A DNA stretch of 64,000 bases from Deferribacter autotrophicus (GCF_008362905.1 NZ_VFJB01000003.1:317501-381500); one strand, 5' to 3'; positions 1 through 8,988 are shown, counted from the first letter of the stretch. Translations and numbers: made by a program. Notes: generated by a model from the sequence alone, not told the origin.

Positions 1-73
1 AGAATTGATAGAAAATATCGTGAGAGAAGCAAAAGAGATAATCAAAAATAGATTGGCAAATATAATAGATTAA
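1..73 (+). CDS. 3' end of an unidentified gene (cut by window edge)
   Basis: One frame is open from base 2 to a TAA at 71-73 and would encode a basic, helix-like tail ending in RLANIID. Only 23 codons are visible, so no family can be named. The stop codon lies directly against the left inverted repeat of the mobile-element-like repeat that begins at 74-75. It could also be a chance open frame. Confidence 0.4.
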   Translation, partial: ELIENIVREAKEIIKNRLANIID

Positions 74-533
74 ACTGGAGTCACCCAATTTTTTGTAAGC
101 AGTAGAATTAGTTGCCACTGAAAAGGTGGCAACTCCTATTAAACATTTTAATCTCAGCTATATTGTTTCGTCGTTTTCGCTCCTCACTAGTGACGACAAC
201 AAACCTGTCATTGCGAGTGTTAGCGAAGCAATCTCTTGCACGAAAGGGTAAAACATCAATAAAGAAAGATTGCTTCGGGCCTAAAAGCCCTCGCAATGAC
301 ATAAATAAGAGAGATCGCTTCGTCATTTTGTTCCTCGCGATGACGTAGCGGTGGGATTGCTTCGTCGCATCCGCTCCTTGCTGGTGACGCTATGATTTCC
401 GTCATTGCGAGCGTCAGCGAAGCAATCTCTTGCACGAAAGGGCAAGACATCAATAAAGAAAGATTGCTTCGGGCCTAAAAGCCATCGCTGGTGACATAAC
501 AAAACAATCTTCGAAAAATGGGGTGACTCCAGT
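74..533. mobile_element. Type B inverted-repeat element (copy B1) carrying REP-like units
   Basis: The left end reads ACTGGAGTCACCCAATTTTT and the right end, read in reverse, ACTGGAGTCACCCCATTTTT, giving inverted termini of about 20 bp. Inside are one AGTTGCCACT hairpin (110-134) and several REP-like units of the CATTGCGAG...GAAGCAATCTC type (about 210-500). There is no credible gene in it. I see no target duplication. The rest of the gap to 604 holds the promoter of the TetR gene. Confidence 0.75.
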
Positions 534-544
534 TTTGAACATCC

Positions 545-600
545 TTGACATCATTAAATAATTATTTTAAATATTTATTTGAAATAATTATTTAAGAGGA
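545..600 (+). promoter_or_regulatory. Probable promoter and operator of the TetR-efflux operon
   Basis: A TTGACA at 545-550 is followed by an AT-rich inverted repeat, AATTATTT (about 560-567) against AAATAATT (about 581-588), ending in an AAGAGGA ribosome binding site just before the TTG start. TetR regulators usually bind such a palindrome and repress their own operon; that is inferred here. The -10 box is not clear. Confidence 0.45.
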
Positions 601-604
601 TGTT

Positions 605-1228
605 TTGAAGGATACTAAAGAGGTAATTCTTGGTATTGCCTGTAGGCTTTTTGCGGAGAAAGGTTATAAGAAGACCACTATTGCTGAAATATGCAAGTTA
701 GCAAAAGTAAATATCGCATCGGTAAATTATTATTTTCAATCAAAGGATAATTTATATAGAAATTCATTACTGTTTGCATATCAACTAAGTGAAAAACAAG
801 CACCATTGAAAAAAATCATTTCTCAGGATTTACCACCTGAAAAAAAGCTTTATAATTTTATAAAAACAGTCTTGATTAGGAATTACAGTGATAGTGAAGC
901 CTCTTATATGCCCAAAATTTTTCTACATGAAATTACTAGTCCCACAGGCATATGCGATGATATTATTTCGAACATTAAAGATGAGTTTCGCACAATTATT
1001 ATTTCTATTTTAAAAGAGATTATAAACGTAGAAAATGAAATGTATCATCCGCTGGTTTACAGCATAATTAGCCAGTGTCTATTTTTGAATTTTAGTCCGG
1101 TAGCAAAGAAAGAAGCTCTTGAAAATAAAAGTAAAAATGAACTTATTTCATTTTTGACAAATCACATTTATAAATTCAGTATGGCTGCATTGAAAAACTA
1201 TAAGGATGTGGAATGTCCAGATATTTAA
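605..1228 (+). CDS. TetR/AcrR family transcriptional regulator of efflux operon
   Basis: This 207-residue protein has a classic TetR N-terminal helix-turn-helix (residues about 5-50, with the signature NYYFQSKDNLY). The C-terminal half resembles the CecR/YbiH-type ligand-binding domain (LHEITSPTG around residue 100). The start is a TTG at 605 with AAGAGGA just upstream. Its last 16 bases overlap the outer-membrane-factor gene, and the adaptor and RND pump follow with overlaps, so it most likely represses the whole four-gene operon in response to a toxic small molecule. Family assignment is firm; the ligand cannot be read from the sequence. Confidence 0.9.
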   Translation: MKDTKEVILGIACRLFAEKGYKKTTIAEICKLAKVNIASVNYYFQSKDNLYRNSLLFAYQLSEKQAPLKKIISQDLPPEKKLYNFIKTVLIRNYSDSEASYMPKIFLHEITSPTGICDDIISNIKDEFRTIIISILKEIINVENEMYHPLVYSIISQCLFLNFSPVAKKEALENKSKNELISFLTNHIYKFSMAALKNYKDVECPDI

Positions 1229-2607
1229 CATTGTTATTTATCATCTTGATAATGATTGGATGTGCCTCAAAAAACGAAACAAACGATATACAGGTATTGG
1301 CACAAAAAGAGTTTAGCAATAGAATAACATCTTCTGAAAAACATAAATATGACTGGTGGAAAAGTTTTAACAGCAAGGAGCTTGAAAACCTTATCAATCT
1401 GGCAATAAAGGATAATTTTAATATGCAAACAGCACTTTTGAAAATTAAAGAGGCTGATTTGCAATACAAAAAGGATAGAACAACACTTTTTCCGCATATT
1501 AATTTGACGGCAGATTATTCAAGAACTAAAACAAAACAAAAAGGATTTCCTACAATCACTACCAATCAATACAGTCTAGGGCTTAATACTTCATATGAAA
1601 TAGATTTATGGGGAAAAATCAGGGAAGGGATAAAAATTACAGAGTTGAATAAACTTGAGCAACTTGCAGCTTTTGATACTGCCACCATAACGGTTTCTTC
1701 AGAGGTAGCTAAAAACTGGCTTAATATATTGTCAATTAGGGAAAGAAGAAAAATTTTGAAGGAACAAATCCTTTTCACCGAACAAAAACTAAATGTTTTA
1801 AAGGCAAATTATGTTAATAATCTGGCAACATTAAATGATTATATTTCCACAAATCAACAGCTTATCAATTATAGAAATGAACTTGTTCAGCTTGATGCGG
1901 AAGAAAATATTTCGTTAAATCAGTTGAAATTGCTTGTAGGTAAAAGTAGCGCTGAAGATCTTAGAATAAAGAGCAGTTCTCTACCAAAAATACCACCTTT
2001 ACTTGATATAGGAATTCCTGCTGATCTTTTGAATAACCGTCCTGATGTAAAAACCGCACAAATTAAGCTTTTTGAGGCTTATTCGAATATAAAGCTGGCA
2101 AAAGCGGATAGACTTCCCAAATTAACCCTTTCAGCAAACTTTAATTATAATTCGAATAAAATTTCTACAATTTTTGATAACTGGCTTTTTAACCTTGCAG
2201 CAAATCTTGCATATCCACTTATTGATTATAGAAAAAGAGCTTTAACCGTGGAGATAGCAAAAATTCAAAAGGATGAGGCATTTTTAAATTATAAAAATAC
2301 GGTTTACACTGCAATAAAAGAGGTCGAGGATGCATTTATTAACCTTAGAAAAAGTAAAGAAATTTTGAATATGATTTCAGAGCAGATTGAAAGTGAGAAA
2401 AAGAAATTAAAGAATATTGAAAATGACTATTTAGCAGGGAAAACTAACTCTATATCTATATTGAGTACAAAAATATCGCTGTTGGGTTATCAAAAAAATT
2501 ATGAAGAAGCCAGATTAAACTATTTTTTAAATCTTATAAGTCTATATAAAGCTGCTGGCGGTAAATATTATGAAAAACTGTTTAACATTAAAGAGAGGAA
2601 AAAATGA
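1213..2607 (+). CDS. TolC/NodT-type outer membrane efflux lipoprotein
   Basis: The 464-residue product begins with a lipoprotein signal peptide whose lipobox ends IMIGC (Cys17), then has two outer membrane efflux protein repeats rich in long helices. The motif YEIDLWGKIR near residue 130 is typical of NodT-type outer membrane factors, and a second repeat follows PADLLNNRPDVK. It should form the trimeric outer-membrane channel of the tripartite pump encoded here. The start ATG lies inside the end of the TetR gene behind AAGGA; its stop overlaps the adaptor start in an ATGA arrangement, so translation is probably coupled. Confidence 0.93.
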   Translation: MSRYLTLLFIILIMIGCASKNETNDIQVLAQKEFSNRITSSEKHKYDWWKSFNSKELENLINLAIKDNFNMQTALLKIKEADLQYKKDRTTLFPHINLTADYSRTKTKQKGFPTITTNQYSLGLNTSYEIDLWGKIREGIKITELNKLEQLAAFDTATITVSSEVAKNWLNILSIRERRKILKEQILFTEQKLNVLKANYVNNLATLNDYISTNQQLINYRNELVQLDAEENISLNQLKLLVGKSSAEDLRIKSSSLPKIPPLLDIGIPADLLNNRPDVKTAQIKLFEAYSNIKLAKADRLPKLTLSANFNYNSNKISTIFDNWLFNLAANLAYPLIDYRKRALTVEIAKIQKDEAFLNYKNTVYTAIKEVEDAFINLRKSKEILNMISEQIESEKKKLKNIENDYLAGKTNSISILSTKISLLGYQKNYEEARLNYFLNLISLYKAAGGKYYEKLFNIKERKK

Positions 2608-3770
2608 AAAATAACAACGGTTACCACAAAAAGACGTGGTTGCAGCGTTTAATTTCCTTAATTGTTATCGTTTTGATTATATATGCAGGGTTATCGGTGT
2701 CGAAATATCTGATGAAAACAAGGAAAAAGATTTCCAGGAAAAAACCTAAAAAAATGGTTACTTACGTGGAGACTGTTAAAGGTAGGATTGTGGATACAAA
2801 TTATATAATTTATTCCTTTGGCAATATTTATCCTGCAAAAAGTGTGACGATTTATCCGGAAGTAAGCGGAAAGATTAAATATATAAATGACAAATTGTTG
2901 GAAGGAAACTATTTAAAAGCAAATGAATTAATTGCTAAAATAGATGATAGGGACTATCTGCTAAACTTAAAGATAAAAGAAGCAAATTTGAATGCTCTGT
3001 ATGAAGATTTAAAAATCGAGCTTGGCAAACAAAAATCGGCTGAAAAAGAGCTAAAAGCTGCTAAAAATATCATAAAAAATATCGATAATGAGTCTCTTTA
3101 TTTAATCCTTAGAAAACCTTACATCAACAAATTGAAAGAAAATATTGAAATTGCAAAAGCTGATCTTGAGCTTGCTAAGCTAAAATTAGAACGTACGAAA
3201 ATCAGGTCCCCTTTCAATGCGTTTGTTTTAAAAAAATATGTTGATGAAGGTAGTTATGTGACGCAGGGGACAAAAATTGCTGACTTAATTTATGCGGATG
3301 AGTTTTACCTAATCGCCCTTTTTCCGATCTCGGAGCTAAAATGGCTGGATTTAAAAGTCGTAAATTTTGCAAAAATAATTTTTGATGATGGTACTGTTAT
3401 AAATGGCAAAATTAAGAGCATAGAAAAAGCAGTGGATGAGAAAGGATTGATGGTAAAAGCAATTATTTCAATTAAGCCTGAGCTAGAAAAATTGTCGCCA
3501 GTAATGATTCATAATTATGCCAATGTGGAAATATTCGGTAAAACTTTACCTAAAATATTAATGTTTCCAAGAACTGCATTAAAAGAGAACAATATAGTAT
3601 GGATAAATAAAGATGGAAAACTGCTTATAAAAAAGATAGATGTGGTTTTTAAAAACAAAGATTATGTATTTACTTATGATTTGAGTGAAAATGATAAAAT
3701 AATAGTTTCCAATATAGCTGCCCCAGTTGAAAATATGCCATTAAAAGAAGTGGGTAAGGAAAGTGAATAA
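2604..3770 (+). CDS. Periplasmic adaptor (HlyD/MFP family) of RND pump
   Basis: The protein has 388 residues. One N-terminal membrane anchor (about residues 14-34) is followed by a lipoyl-like half-motif (GNIYPAKSVTIYPEVSGKI), a helical hairpin rich in Lys and Glu, the second lipoyl half (TKIRSPFNAFVLKKY) and a beta-barrel region. This is the domain order of membrane fusion proteins that join RND pumps to outer membrane factors. ATGA overlap with the upstream gene and an 8-base overlap with the pump gene support one operon. The RND subclass and substrates are not deducible. Confidence 0.92.
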   Translation: MKNNNGYHKKTWLQRLISLIVIVLIIYAGLSVSKYLMKTRKKISRKKPKKMVTYVETVKGRIVDTNYIIYSFGNIYPAKSVTIYPEVSGKIKYINDKLLEGNYLKANELIAKIDDRDYLLNLKIKEANLNALYEDLKIELGKQKSAEKELKAAKNIIKNIDNESLYLILRKPYINKLKENIEIAKADLELAKLKLERTKIRSPFNAFVLKKYVDEGSYVTQGTKIADLIYADEFYLIALFPISELKWLDLKVVNFAKIIFDDGTVINGKIKSIEKAVDEKGLMVKAIISIKPELEKLSPVMIHNYANVEIFGKTLPKILMFPRTALKENNIVWINKDGKLLIKKIDVVFKNKDYVFTYDLSENDKIIVSNIAAPVENMPLKEVGKESE

Positions 3771-6700
3771 TTTTACCAAAAAAGGTCCCATTGCCTGGTT
3801 TATCGAAAATCCTGTTGCAGCTAATATTTTAATGCTTTTTCTTATCGTTGGCGGTTTATACTGGAGTACTCAGATAAAACAGGAAGTCTTTCCTGAATTT
3901 ACGGTGGATCAGGTAATTGTGCAGGTAGCATATCCCGGAGCAAGCCCGGAAGAGATTGAGCGAGGGGTGATTCTGCCCATAGAAGAAGCTGTGAACGGTC
4001 TTGATGGCATAGATAAGATTACTTCCACCGCCAACGAAGGGGTTGGCACTGTAGTTATAGAAGCAACTAACGATGCAGATTTAAACCAGCTGTACCAAGA
4101 TGTAAAAAGTGAAATAGATAGAATCACATCATTTCCACAAGAGGCAGAAGAGCCTAAAGTTTATATACCCTCAAGCAGAAGAGAGGCAATAACTTTAATA
4201 CTTTTTGGAAATCAAAATAACCATGTTCTGCGTGAAACAGCAGAGATGATAAAAGATAGGCTTTTACAAAGCAAGCAGATTAGTTATGTGGAGCTTCTTG
4301 GAGAAAGGCCTTATGAAATTTCCATTGATGTTTCTGAGGATACATTAAAAAAGTATAATCTTACATTGTCTGAAATAGCCGGAAAAATTAGAGAATATAA
4401 CCAGGAAATTCCTGCGGGTAGGATAAAAACTTCTGGTGGAGATATTCTAATCAGGCTAAATGAGCGCAGAGATTACGGCAAAGAGATAGCAGATATTCCA
4501 ATCATAAAGACTGATTATGGCAGAGTCATCACTCTCGGTGATATTGCTGTCATAAAAGATAGTTTTGAAGATACTGACGCATATCTCAAATATAATGATA
4601 TGCCTGCTATCGGTATCAGGGTTTACAGAGTGGGAGACCAAAAACCGATAGAAATTGCTAATGAGGTGAAAAAATTTATAACACAGCTTAAAGCAGAGCT
4701 GCCCGAAGGGCTTTATGTGGATTATGTCAATGACAGATCACTGATTTTTAAACAAAGGATAGAACTGTTATTGAAAAACGCTAAATTAGGATTAATTCTT
4801 GTGTTTGCTCTTCTTGCCATTTTTCTCGAAATAAGATTGGCATTCTGGGTAATGCTTGGGATCCCTATTTCTTTCCTTGGTTCCATGCTTCTGTTTCCGC
4901 ACATGGATGTTTCCATCAATATGATTTCACTTTTTGCTTTTATCATTTGTCTTGGGATAGTGGTTGATGATGCTATTGTGGTGGGAGAAAATGTTTACAG
5001 GCATCATCAGGAAGGGAAACCGTTTAAAGAAGCCGCTTATTTTGGTACAAAGGAAGTGGCGGTTCCGGTAATTTTCAGCGTGCTTACCAATATGGTAGCT
5101 TTTTTGCCCATGTATTTCGTACCTGGAGTTTTGGGCAAAATATTCAGGATAATTCCTGTAATTGTTATTTCCGTATTTACTATATCTCTGTTAGAAAGTT
5201 TATTAATTTTACCGTCACATATTGGACATCAAAAAGATAAGCCTTTTAGGTTTCTTAAATATATAACTTTTGTTCAGCAGAAAATAAGTCTTTATATTCT
5301 AAAATTTATTCACTCTATTTACGGTCCGGTTTTGAAATTTGCCATTAAGTTTAGGTACGTAACCTTTACTCTTGCTATAATGGTATTACTTCTTGCTGTA
5401 ACTTATGTGAGAAGTGGTAGGGTGGGGATAGTCTTTTTTCCAAAAGTGGAATCTGATTTTGCCTATGTAAAATTTGTTTTGCCTGTGGAAAGTTCTGTAT
5501 TTGATACTTTAAGTGTTGCAGAAAAACTTGTAGAAAATGCAAAGAAGATAATCGATCAAAATGGTAAAGAGAAGCTTGCTCAGGGGATTTTGACAAATAT
5601 TAACAAAAACTCAGGATGGATACAGGTTTATTTGACGGATCCTGAAGTCAGACCTATAAGTACTATGGAATTTACACGCAAATGGAGAAAGTTGTCAGAA
5701 GGTTTAGCAGGTATTAAGACAATCAAGTTTTATTCTGATTTTGGCGGTCCGGGGCACGGTTCGTCCCTTACAGTGGAACTTCAACATAGAGATATCCCTA
5801 CTCTTCGAAAAGCAAGTAGTGAATTGGCGGACTACCTTGCCACTTTTTCAAATGTTTCTGACATTGATGATGGTTTTACCGAAGGAAAAATTCAATTTAA
5901 TTTGACTATAAATGAGAAAGGTAAAGCTTTGGGGTTAACATCAGATTTTATCGGAAGACAGCTTAGAAATGCATATTACGGAGCTGAAGCTAAAAGATTT
6001 TTAAGAGGAAACAACGAAGTAAAAATTATGGTACGATTAACGGATGAAGAGCGTAGTTTCGAGCATTTTTTTGATACTTTTATATTGACTTTAACAGATG
6101 GTACGAAAATTCCTTTGAAGGAAGTAGTAAATATTGATCGTGGTAGATCATATACCACAATAGAAAGAAGGAATTTCAGGAGAATAGTAAATGTAACGGC
6201 AAATGTGACACCTGAAAAGGAAACTACTAAAATAGTTGCCGCTTTAAAAGCTGAATTTTTGCCGAAGTTGAAAGCAAAATATCCGGGTTTAAATTTCAGT
6301 TTTGAAGGGAAACAATCGGAGTTGAGAAAAAGTATGTCAGCCCTTTTTAAAGGGTTGTTAATCGCAGTAATGGCAATTTATGTAATGCTTGCCATACCAT
6401 TTAAAAGTTATTTTCAACCTATTATAATCATGGTGGCAATCCCTTTTGGTATTATCGGTGCAATTATAGGTCATATGTTGCTTGGTTATAGCTTGAATCT
6501 TGTGAGTATGTTTGGGATAGTTGCCCTTTCTGGAGTTGTGGTAAATGATTCCCTTGTATTGATAGATTTTGCAAACAGAAAAAGAAGAGAGGAAGGTGAG
6601 ACATTTCATGATGCCATATATCAGGCAGGTTTAAAAAGATTTAGACCGATTCTTTTAACAACTCTAACAACATTTTTTGGACTTATGCCAATGATATTTG

Positions 6701-6849
6701 AAACTTCAAGGCAGGCGAAATTTCTTATCCCTATGGCCATTTCCCTCGGCTTTGGTATTCTTTTTTCCACTTTTATCATACTAATTCTTGTGCCCGGATT
6801 ATATGTTATAATTGAAGATATTCTTGGTTTTGCCAAAAAACTTTTTTAA
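3763..6849 (+). CDS. RND (HAE1-like) efflux pump inner membrane subunit
   Basis: At 1028 residues the length is standard for an RND transporter with 12 membrane helices and two large periplasmic loops. The two TM4 aspartates of proton-driven pumps are present in GIVVDDAIVVGENVYRH. The equivalent TM10 region reads GVVVNDSLVLIDFAN and lacks the lysine of AcrB, as in many non-AcrB members. The start is a GTG at 3763 behind AAGGA; the next possible start lies well inside the first membrane segment. It is the energy-coupled component of the tripartite exporter. Substrate is unknown. Confidence 0.94.
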   Translation: MNNFTKKGPIAWFIENPVAANILMLFLIVGGLYWSTQIKQEVFPEFTVDQVIVQVAYPGASPEEIERGVILPIEEAVNGLDGIDKITSTANEGVGTVVIEATNDADLNQLYQDVKSEIDRITSFPQEAEEPKVYIPSSRREAITLILFGNQNNHVLRETAEMIKDRLLQSKQISYVELLGERPYEISIDVSEDTLKKYNLTLSEIAGKIREYNQEIPAGRIKTSGGDILIRLNERRDYGKEIADIPIIKTDYGRVITLGDIAVIKDSFEDTDAYLKYNDMPAIGIRVYRVGDQKPIEIANEVKKFITQLKAELPEGLYVDYVNDRSLIFKQRIELLLKNAKLGLILVFALLAIFLEIRLAFWVMLGIPISFLGSMLLFPHMDVSINMISLFAFIICLGIVVDDAIVVGENVYRHHQEGKPFKEAAYFGTKEVAVPVIFSVLTNMVAFLPMYFVPGVLGKIFRIIPVIVISVFTISLLESLLILPSHIGHQKDKPFRFLKYITFVQQKISLYILKFIHSIYGPVLKFAIKFRYVTFTLAIMVLLLAVTYVRSGRVGIVFFPKVESDFAYVKFVLPVESSVFDTLSVAEKLVENAKKIIDQNGKEKLAQGILTNINKNSGWIQVYLTDPEVRPISTMEFTRKWRKLSEGLAGIKTIKFYSDFGGPGHGSSLTVELQHRDIPTLRKASSELADYLATFSNVSDIDDGFTEGKIQFNLTINEKGKALGLTSDFIGRQLRNAYYGAEAKRFLRGNNEVKIMVRLTDEERSFEHFFDTFILTLTDGTKIPLKEVVNIDRGRSYTTIERRNFRRIVNVTANVTPEKETTKIVAALKAEFLPKLKAKYPGLNFSFEGKQSELRKSMSALFKGLLIAVMAIYVMLAIPFKSYFQPIIIMVAIPFGIIGAIIGHMLLGYSLNLVSMFGIVALSGVVVNDSLVLIDFANRKRREEGETFHDAIYQAGLKRFRPILLTTLTTFFGLMPMIFETSRQAKFLIPMAISLGFGILFSTFIILILVPGLYVIIEDILGFAKKLF

Positions 6850-6893
6850 AATTTGAAAATTATTGAAATATGTAAGATTGTAATTCATAATAT

Positions 6894-7239
6894 AATTAGT
6901 TCTCACTGAAAAAGTGAGAACTAATTATTAATAATAACTTTATAGTTATTTAATTAGTTTTATAGCAAAAAGTTAAGAAGAATGCGCTATTTATGAAAAT
7001 CATGAAATATAAAGTAATATTATAAGTTTCATCTCTGAGTTTTTTATATAAATTATTAAAAAACTGGTGGAATTTTTATAGTAATACTGGTATAAATTAA
7101 ATATTATTAATTAGTTGCCACTGAACACGTGTAACAAAGCATTTGAGTAATATATTGCCTGTGAACAGTTCAAGCTTTATTGTTCAAAGTTAGAATGTGT
7201 ACAATATTATTACACGTGTTGAAAAAGTGGCAACTAATT
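6894..7239. mobile_element. Type A hairpin-bounded element, copy A1
   Basis: The left end is a 33-base hairpin (6894-6926) with 14-bp arms containing AGTTCTCACT around a GAAAA loop. The right end is an AGTTGCCACT hairpin (7109-7239) whose loop is split by the 95-bp element N1. The 180 bp between are AT-rich and non-coding, and match the interior of copy A2 at 21475-21720 nearly base for base. With C1 it fills the gap between the RND pump and the HIT gene. Confidence 0.85.
7125..7219. mobile_element. Nested 95-bp palindromic element, copy N1
   Basis: The segment begins ACACGTGTAA and ends TTACACGTGT. It is flanked on both sides by TGA (7122-7124 and 7220-7222). Removing it with one TGA restores the intact hairpin loop CACTGAAAAAGTG seen in other copies. 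The interior is also partly self-complementary. Identical-length copies in the same loop position occur at 14021-14115 and 31555-31649. Confidence 0.85.
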
Positions 7240-7302
7240 ATAATAATGATACATGCTGTGTCCGTCTGTTTTGCTTGTAGGCGGACAAGATACAGAAGAA
7301 TC

Positions 7303-7504
7303 AAGGATGTTGCACAACAAAAAATATTTCAAGCGTGCAACTTTATGATAAACAAGAGATTGCTTCGCTGACGCTCGCTGGTGACAAAAATAACAACGTC
7401 ATTGCGAGGACCGAGCACCTAACATCTTAGGTGCTCGGGACGAAGCAATCTTTAGTTTATCAATGAGTTATTGGAATATTAAGCTACTATTGTGCAACAT
7501 CCTT
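7303..7504. mobile_element. Type C inverted-repeat element with REP-like cargo, copy C1
   Basis: The ends AAGGATGTTGCACAA and TTGTGCAACATCCTT are perfect inverted repeats of 15 bp, flanked by GAATC on both sides (7298-7302, 7505-7509), which looks like a 5-bp target duplication. Inside are two REP-like units; the second has a loop replaced by the palindrome GAGCACCTAA-catc-TTAGGTGCTC. It is non-coding and ends about 40 bp before the HIT gene's ribosome binding site. Confidence 0.8.
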
Positions 7505-7558
7505 GAATCTTTTGGAATCATAATGTAATGTTGCTTAAATATATTGAAGGAGGATCTT

Positions 7559-7972
7559 ATGGATTGTATTTTTTGCAAAATTGTAAATGGTGATATTCCA
7601 TCTGCAAGAGTATATGAAGATGATGACTTTATTGCTATTCTTGATATTAGGCCGGTAAATCTCGGGCATACTTTGCTTATCCCAAAAAAACATTTCAGAA
7701 ATGTATTAGATACAGATGTTGAAATCGGTTCGAAAATTTATCCAGTGCTTACCAAGCTTTGTAATGCTATAAAAGATGCTTTAAATTGTGATGGGCTGAA
7801 TGTTATTCAAAATATTGAAGCTGCCGGTGGTCAAGAAGTATTCCATTCACATATTCACATTATTCCAAGATACAAAGATGATGGTTTAAGATTTACAAAA
7901 AAACATAAAGAATATAAATCCACAGATGAAATGCAAGAATTTGCCAAAAAAATCGCTGAGAAACTAAGTTAA
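7559..7972 (+). CDS. HIT family nucleotide hydrolase (HinT-like)
   Basis: The 137-residue protein starts MDCIFCKIVNGDIPSARVYE and carries the histidine triad FHSHIHIIP near residue 95, the catalytic signature of HinT-like phosphoramidase/nucleotidyl hydrolases. The CxxC near the N-terminus is common in bacterial HIT proteins and may bind zinc. The ATG at 7559 is preferred because GAAGGAGG lies just upstream; an in-frame TTG at 7544 would overlap that site. It is a single gene between repeat blocks, and its biological substrate is not shown. Confidence 0.92.
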   Translation: MDCIFCKIVNGDIPSARVYEDDDFIAILDIRPVNLGHTLLIPKKHFRNVLDTDVEIGSKIYPVLTKLCNAIKDALNCDGLNVIQNIEAAGGQEVFHSHIHIIPRYKDDGLRFTKKHKEYKSTDEMQEFAKKIAEKLS

Positions 7973-8018
7973 GTAGTGTCTATGCGTAGATTTTGATAGT
8001 TGTTGTTTATAGTAATTC

Positions 8019-8056
8019 GTTATTAATTTATTGTTATTAATTTATTGTTATTAATT
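8019..8056. repeat. Short AT-only tandem repeat
   Basis: The 14-base unit GTTATTAATTTATT occurs twice in a row followed by most of a third unit. It lies in the gene-free stretch after the HIT gene, where nothing else is recognisable before the type C element at about 8149. Confidence 0.7.
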
Positions 8057-8148
8057 GTAATTTATAGTTATTAGTAGTTAATTTATGGACTTTAATATGT
8101 TATCAATAGAGGTGTTTTGAGAGTTTTCAGTGAATAACCCATATGAGT

Positions 8149-8915
8149 GATTGTACAATAAAAACGTTTCAAGAGTGCAACTTTATGATAACAAAAGATT
8201 GCTTCGCTGACGCTCGCAATGACGATAATGATCTTGTCATCGCGAGGAACGAAGTGACGAAGCGATCTCATCAGTACGTCATTGCGAGGAGCGTAAGCGA
8301 CGAAGCAATCTTTTCCGTCAACAACTTTCATTTCTCACACAAAGAGATTGCTTCGCTTACGCTCAGGGTGACGACACGTTTACAGTCATCGCGAGGAACA
8401 AAGTGACGAAGCGATCTCATTAGTCGACTACTTTGCCTTTGCGCACAGGAGATTGCTTCGGGTCTTGCGACCCTCGCAATGACGCAAAGTGGCAGCTAAC
8501 TAATAGTTAATATGTTTTTCTTTTTTTTTCTGGGTGATTTAAAGGGGGGGTTACCCCAAATTAGTTTTATTTTCAGAAAACTAACTTTAACTAACAATAA
8601 CTAACTTTAACTAACTACTAACTAACAATAAACTAACTATAATTAACTATAAATAACAACTGATAACCATGAATAACTAATAATATACTTGTAATTTGAC
8701 AATTTTGTCATATCTATAACATTTATGTCAAAAATTGTAACTGTATTGCACAGTTATTTACTATTATGCTAACTCACTGATAGCATTGAGTTTAGTTTAC
8801 TAACACTCGTAATAACAACTATTTTCTACGTCATTGCGAGGAGCGTAAGCGACGAAGCAATCTCATATCTATCAAAAAGTTATAAACAAGTTATCTATTA
8901 TAGTGCAACATCTTT
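8149..8915. mobile_element. Large degenerate type C element with multiple REP-like units (C3)
   Basis: The left end (ATTGTACAATAAAAACG, then GTGCAACTTTATGATAA) and right end (AGTGCAACATCTTTAAA) are diverged versions of the type C termini. Between them are REP-like units at about 8190-8480 and 8830-8865, a GGGGGGGTTACCCC palindrome near 8545, and low-complexity DNA. No gene is supported in this 770-bp stretch; short open frames follow the REP units and look incidental. Confidence 0.6.
8578..8680. repeat. TAACTAA-type low-complexity tract
   Basis: The stretch consists of imperfect tandem copies of AACTAACTTTA, ACTAACAATA and similar words. It is flanked by an AAATTAGTTTT...AAAACTAAC inverted pair resembling the insert inside elements A3 and A5. 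It has no coding potential. Confidence 0.55.
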
Positions 8916-8937
8916 AAATTTATAATACAAGAAAAAC

Positions 8938-8955
8938 TTGGCATGCTTTTTTCTA
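8938..8955 (+). promoter_or_regulatory. Possible sigma54-type promoter of the pilin gene
   Basis: TTGGCATG with a GG at 8940-8941 is followed at sigma54 spacing by TTTCT, where the consensus is TTGCT. Five of the six most conserved positions agree, but the -12 G is T. Type IV pilin genes are commonly sigma54-dependent through PilS/PilR. No such pair is adjacent, and the kinase and activator at 23019-25578 are not an evident match. Confidence 0.35.
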
Positions 8956-8988
8956 ATAAACATTCAAAACCATCGAAGGAGGTAAAAT

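Noticed and set aside
160-500. REP-like clusters considered as a CRISPR array
   Set aside because: Units are palindromic, face each other, are irregularly spaced and have no spacer-repeat alternation; no cas gene is in the window.
6894-6926. AGTTCTCACT hairpin as a simple rho-independent terminator of the RND operon
   Set aside because: The same hairpin recurs as one end of a conserved element in both orientations and is not followed by a T run; it may terminate transcription but is better explained as an element end.
7180-7371. 63-codon frame across elements A1, N1 and C1
   Set aside because: It runs through three different repeat elements and has no coding character.
8143-8406. Open frames of 79-87 codons across the REP-like units
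   Set aside because: They follow the repeats on both strands, produce arrays of ARSVSDEAI-like peptides and are typical translations of REP sequence, not genes.
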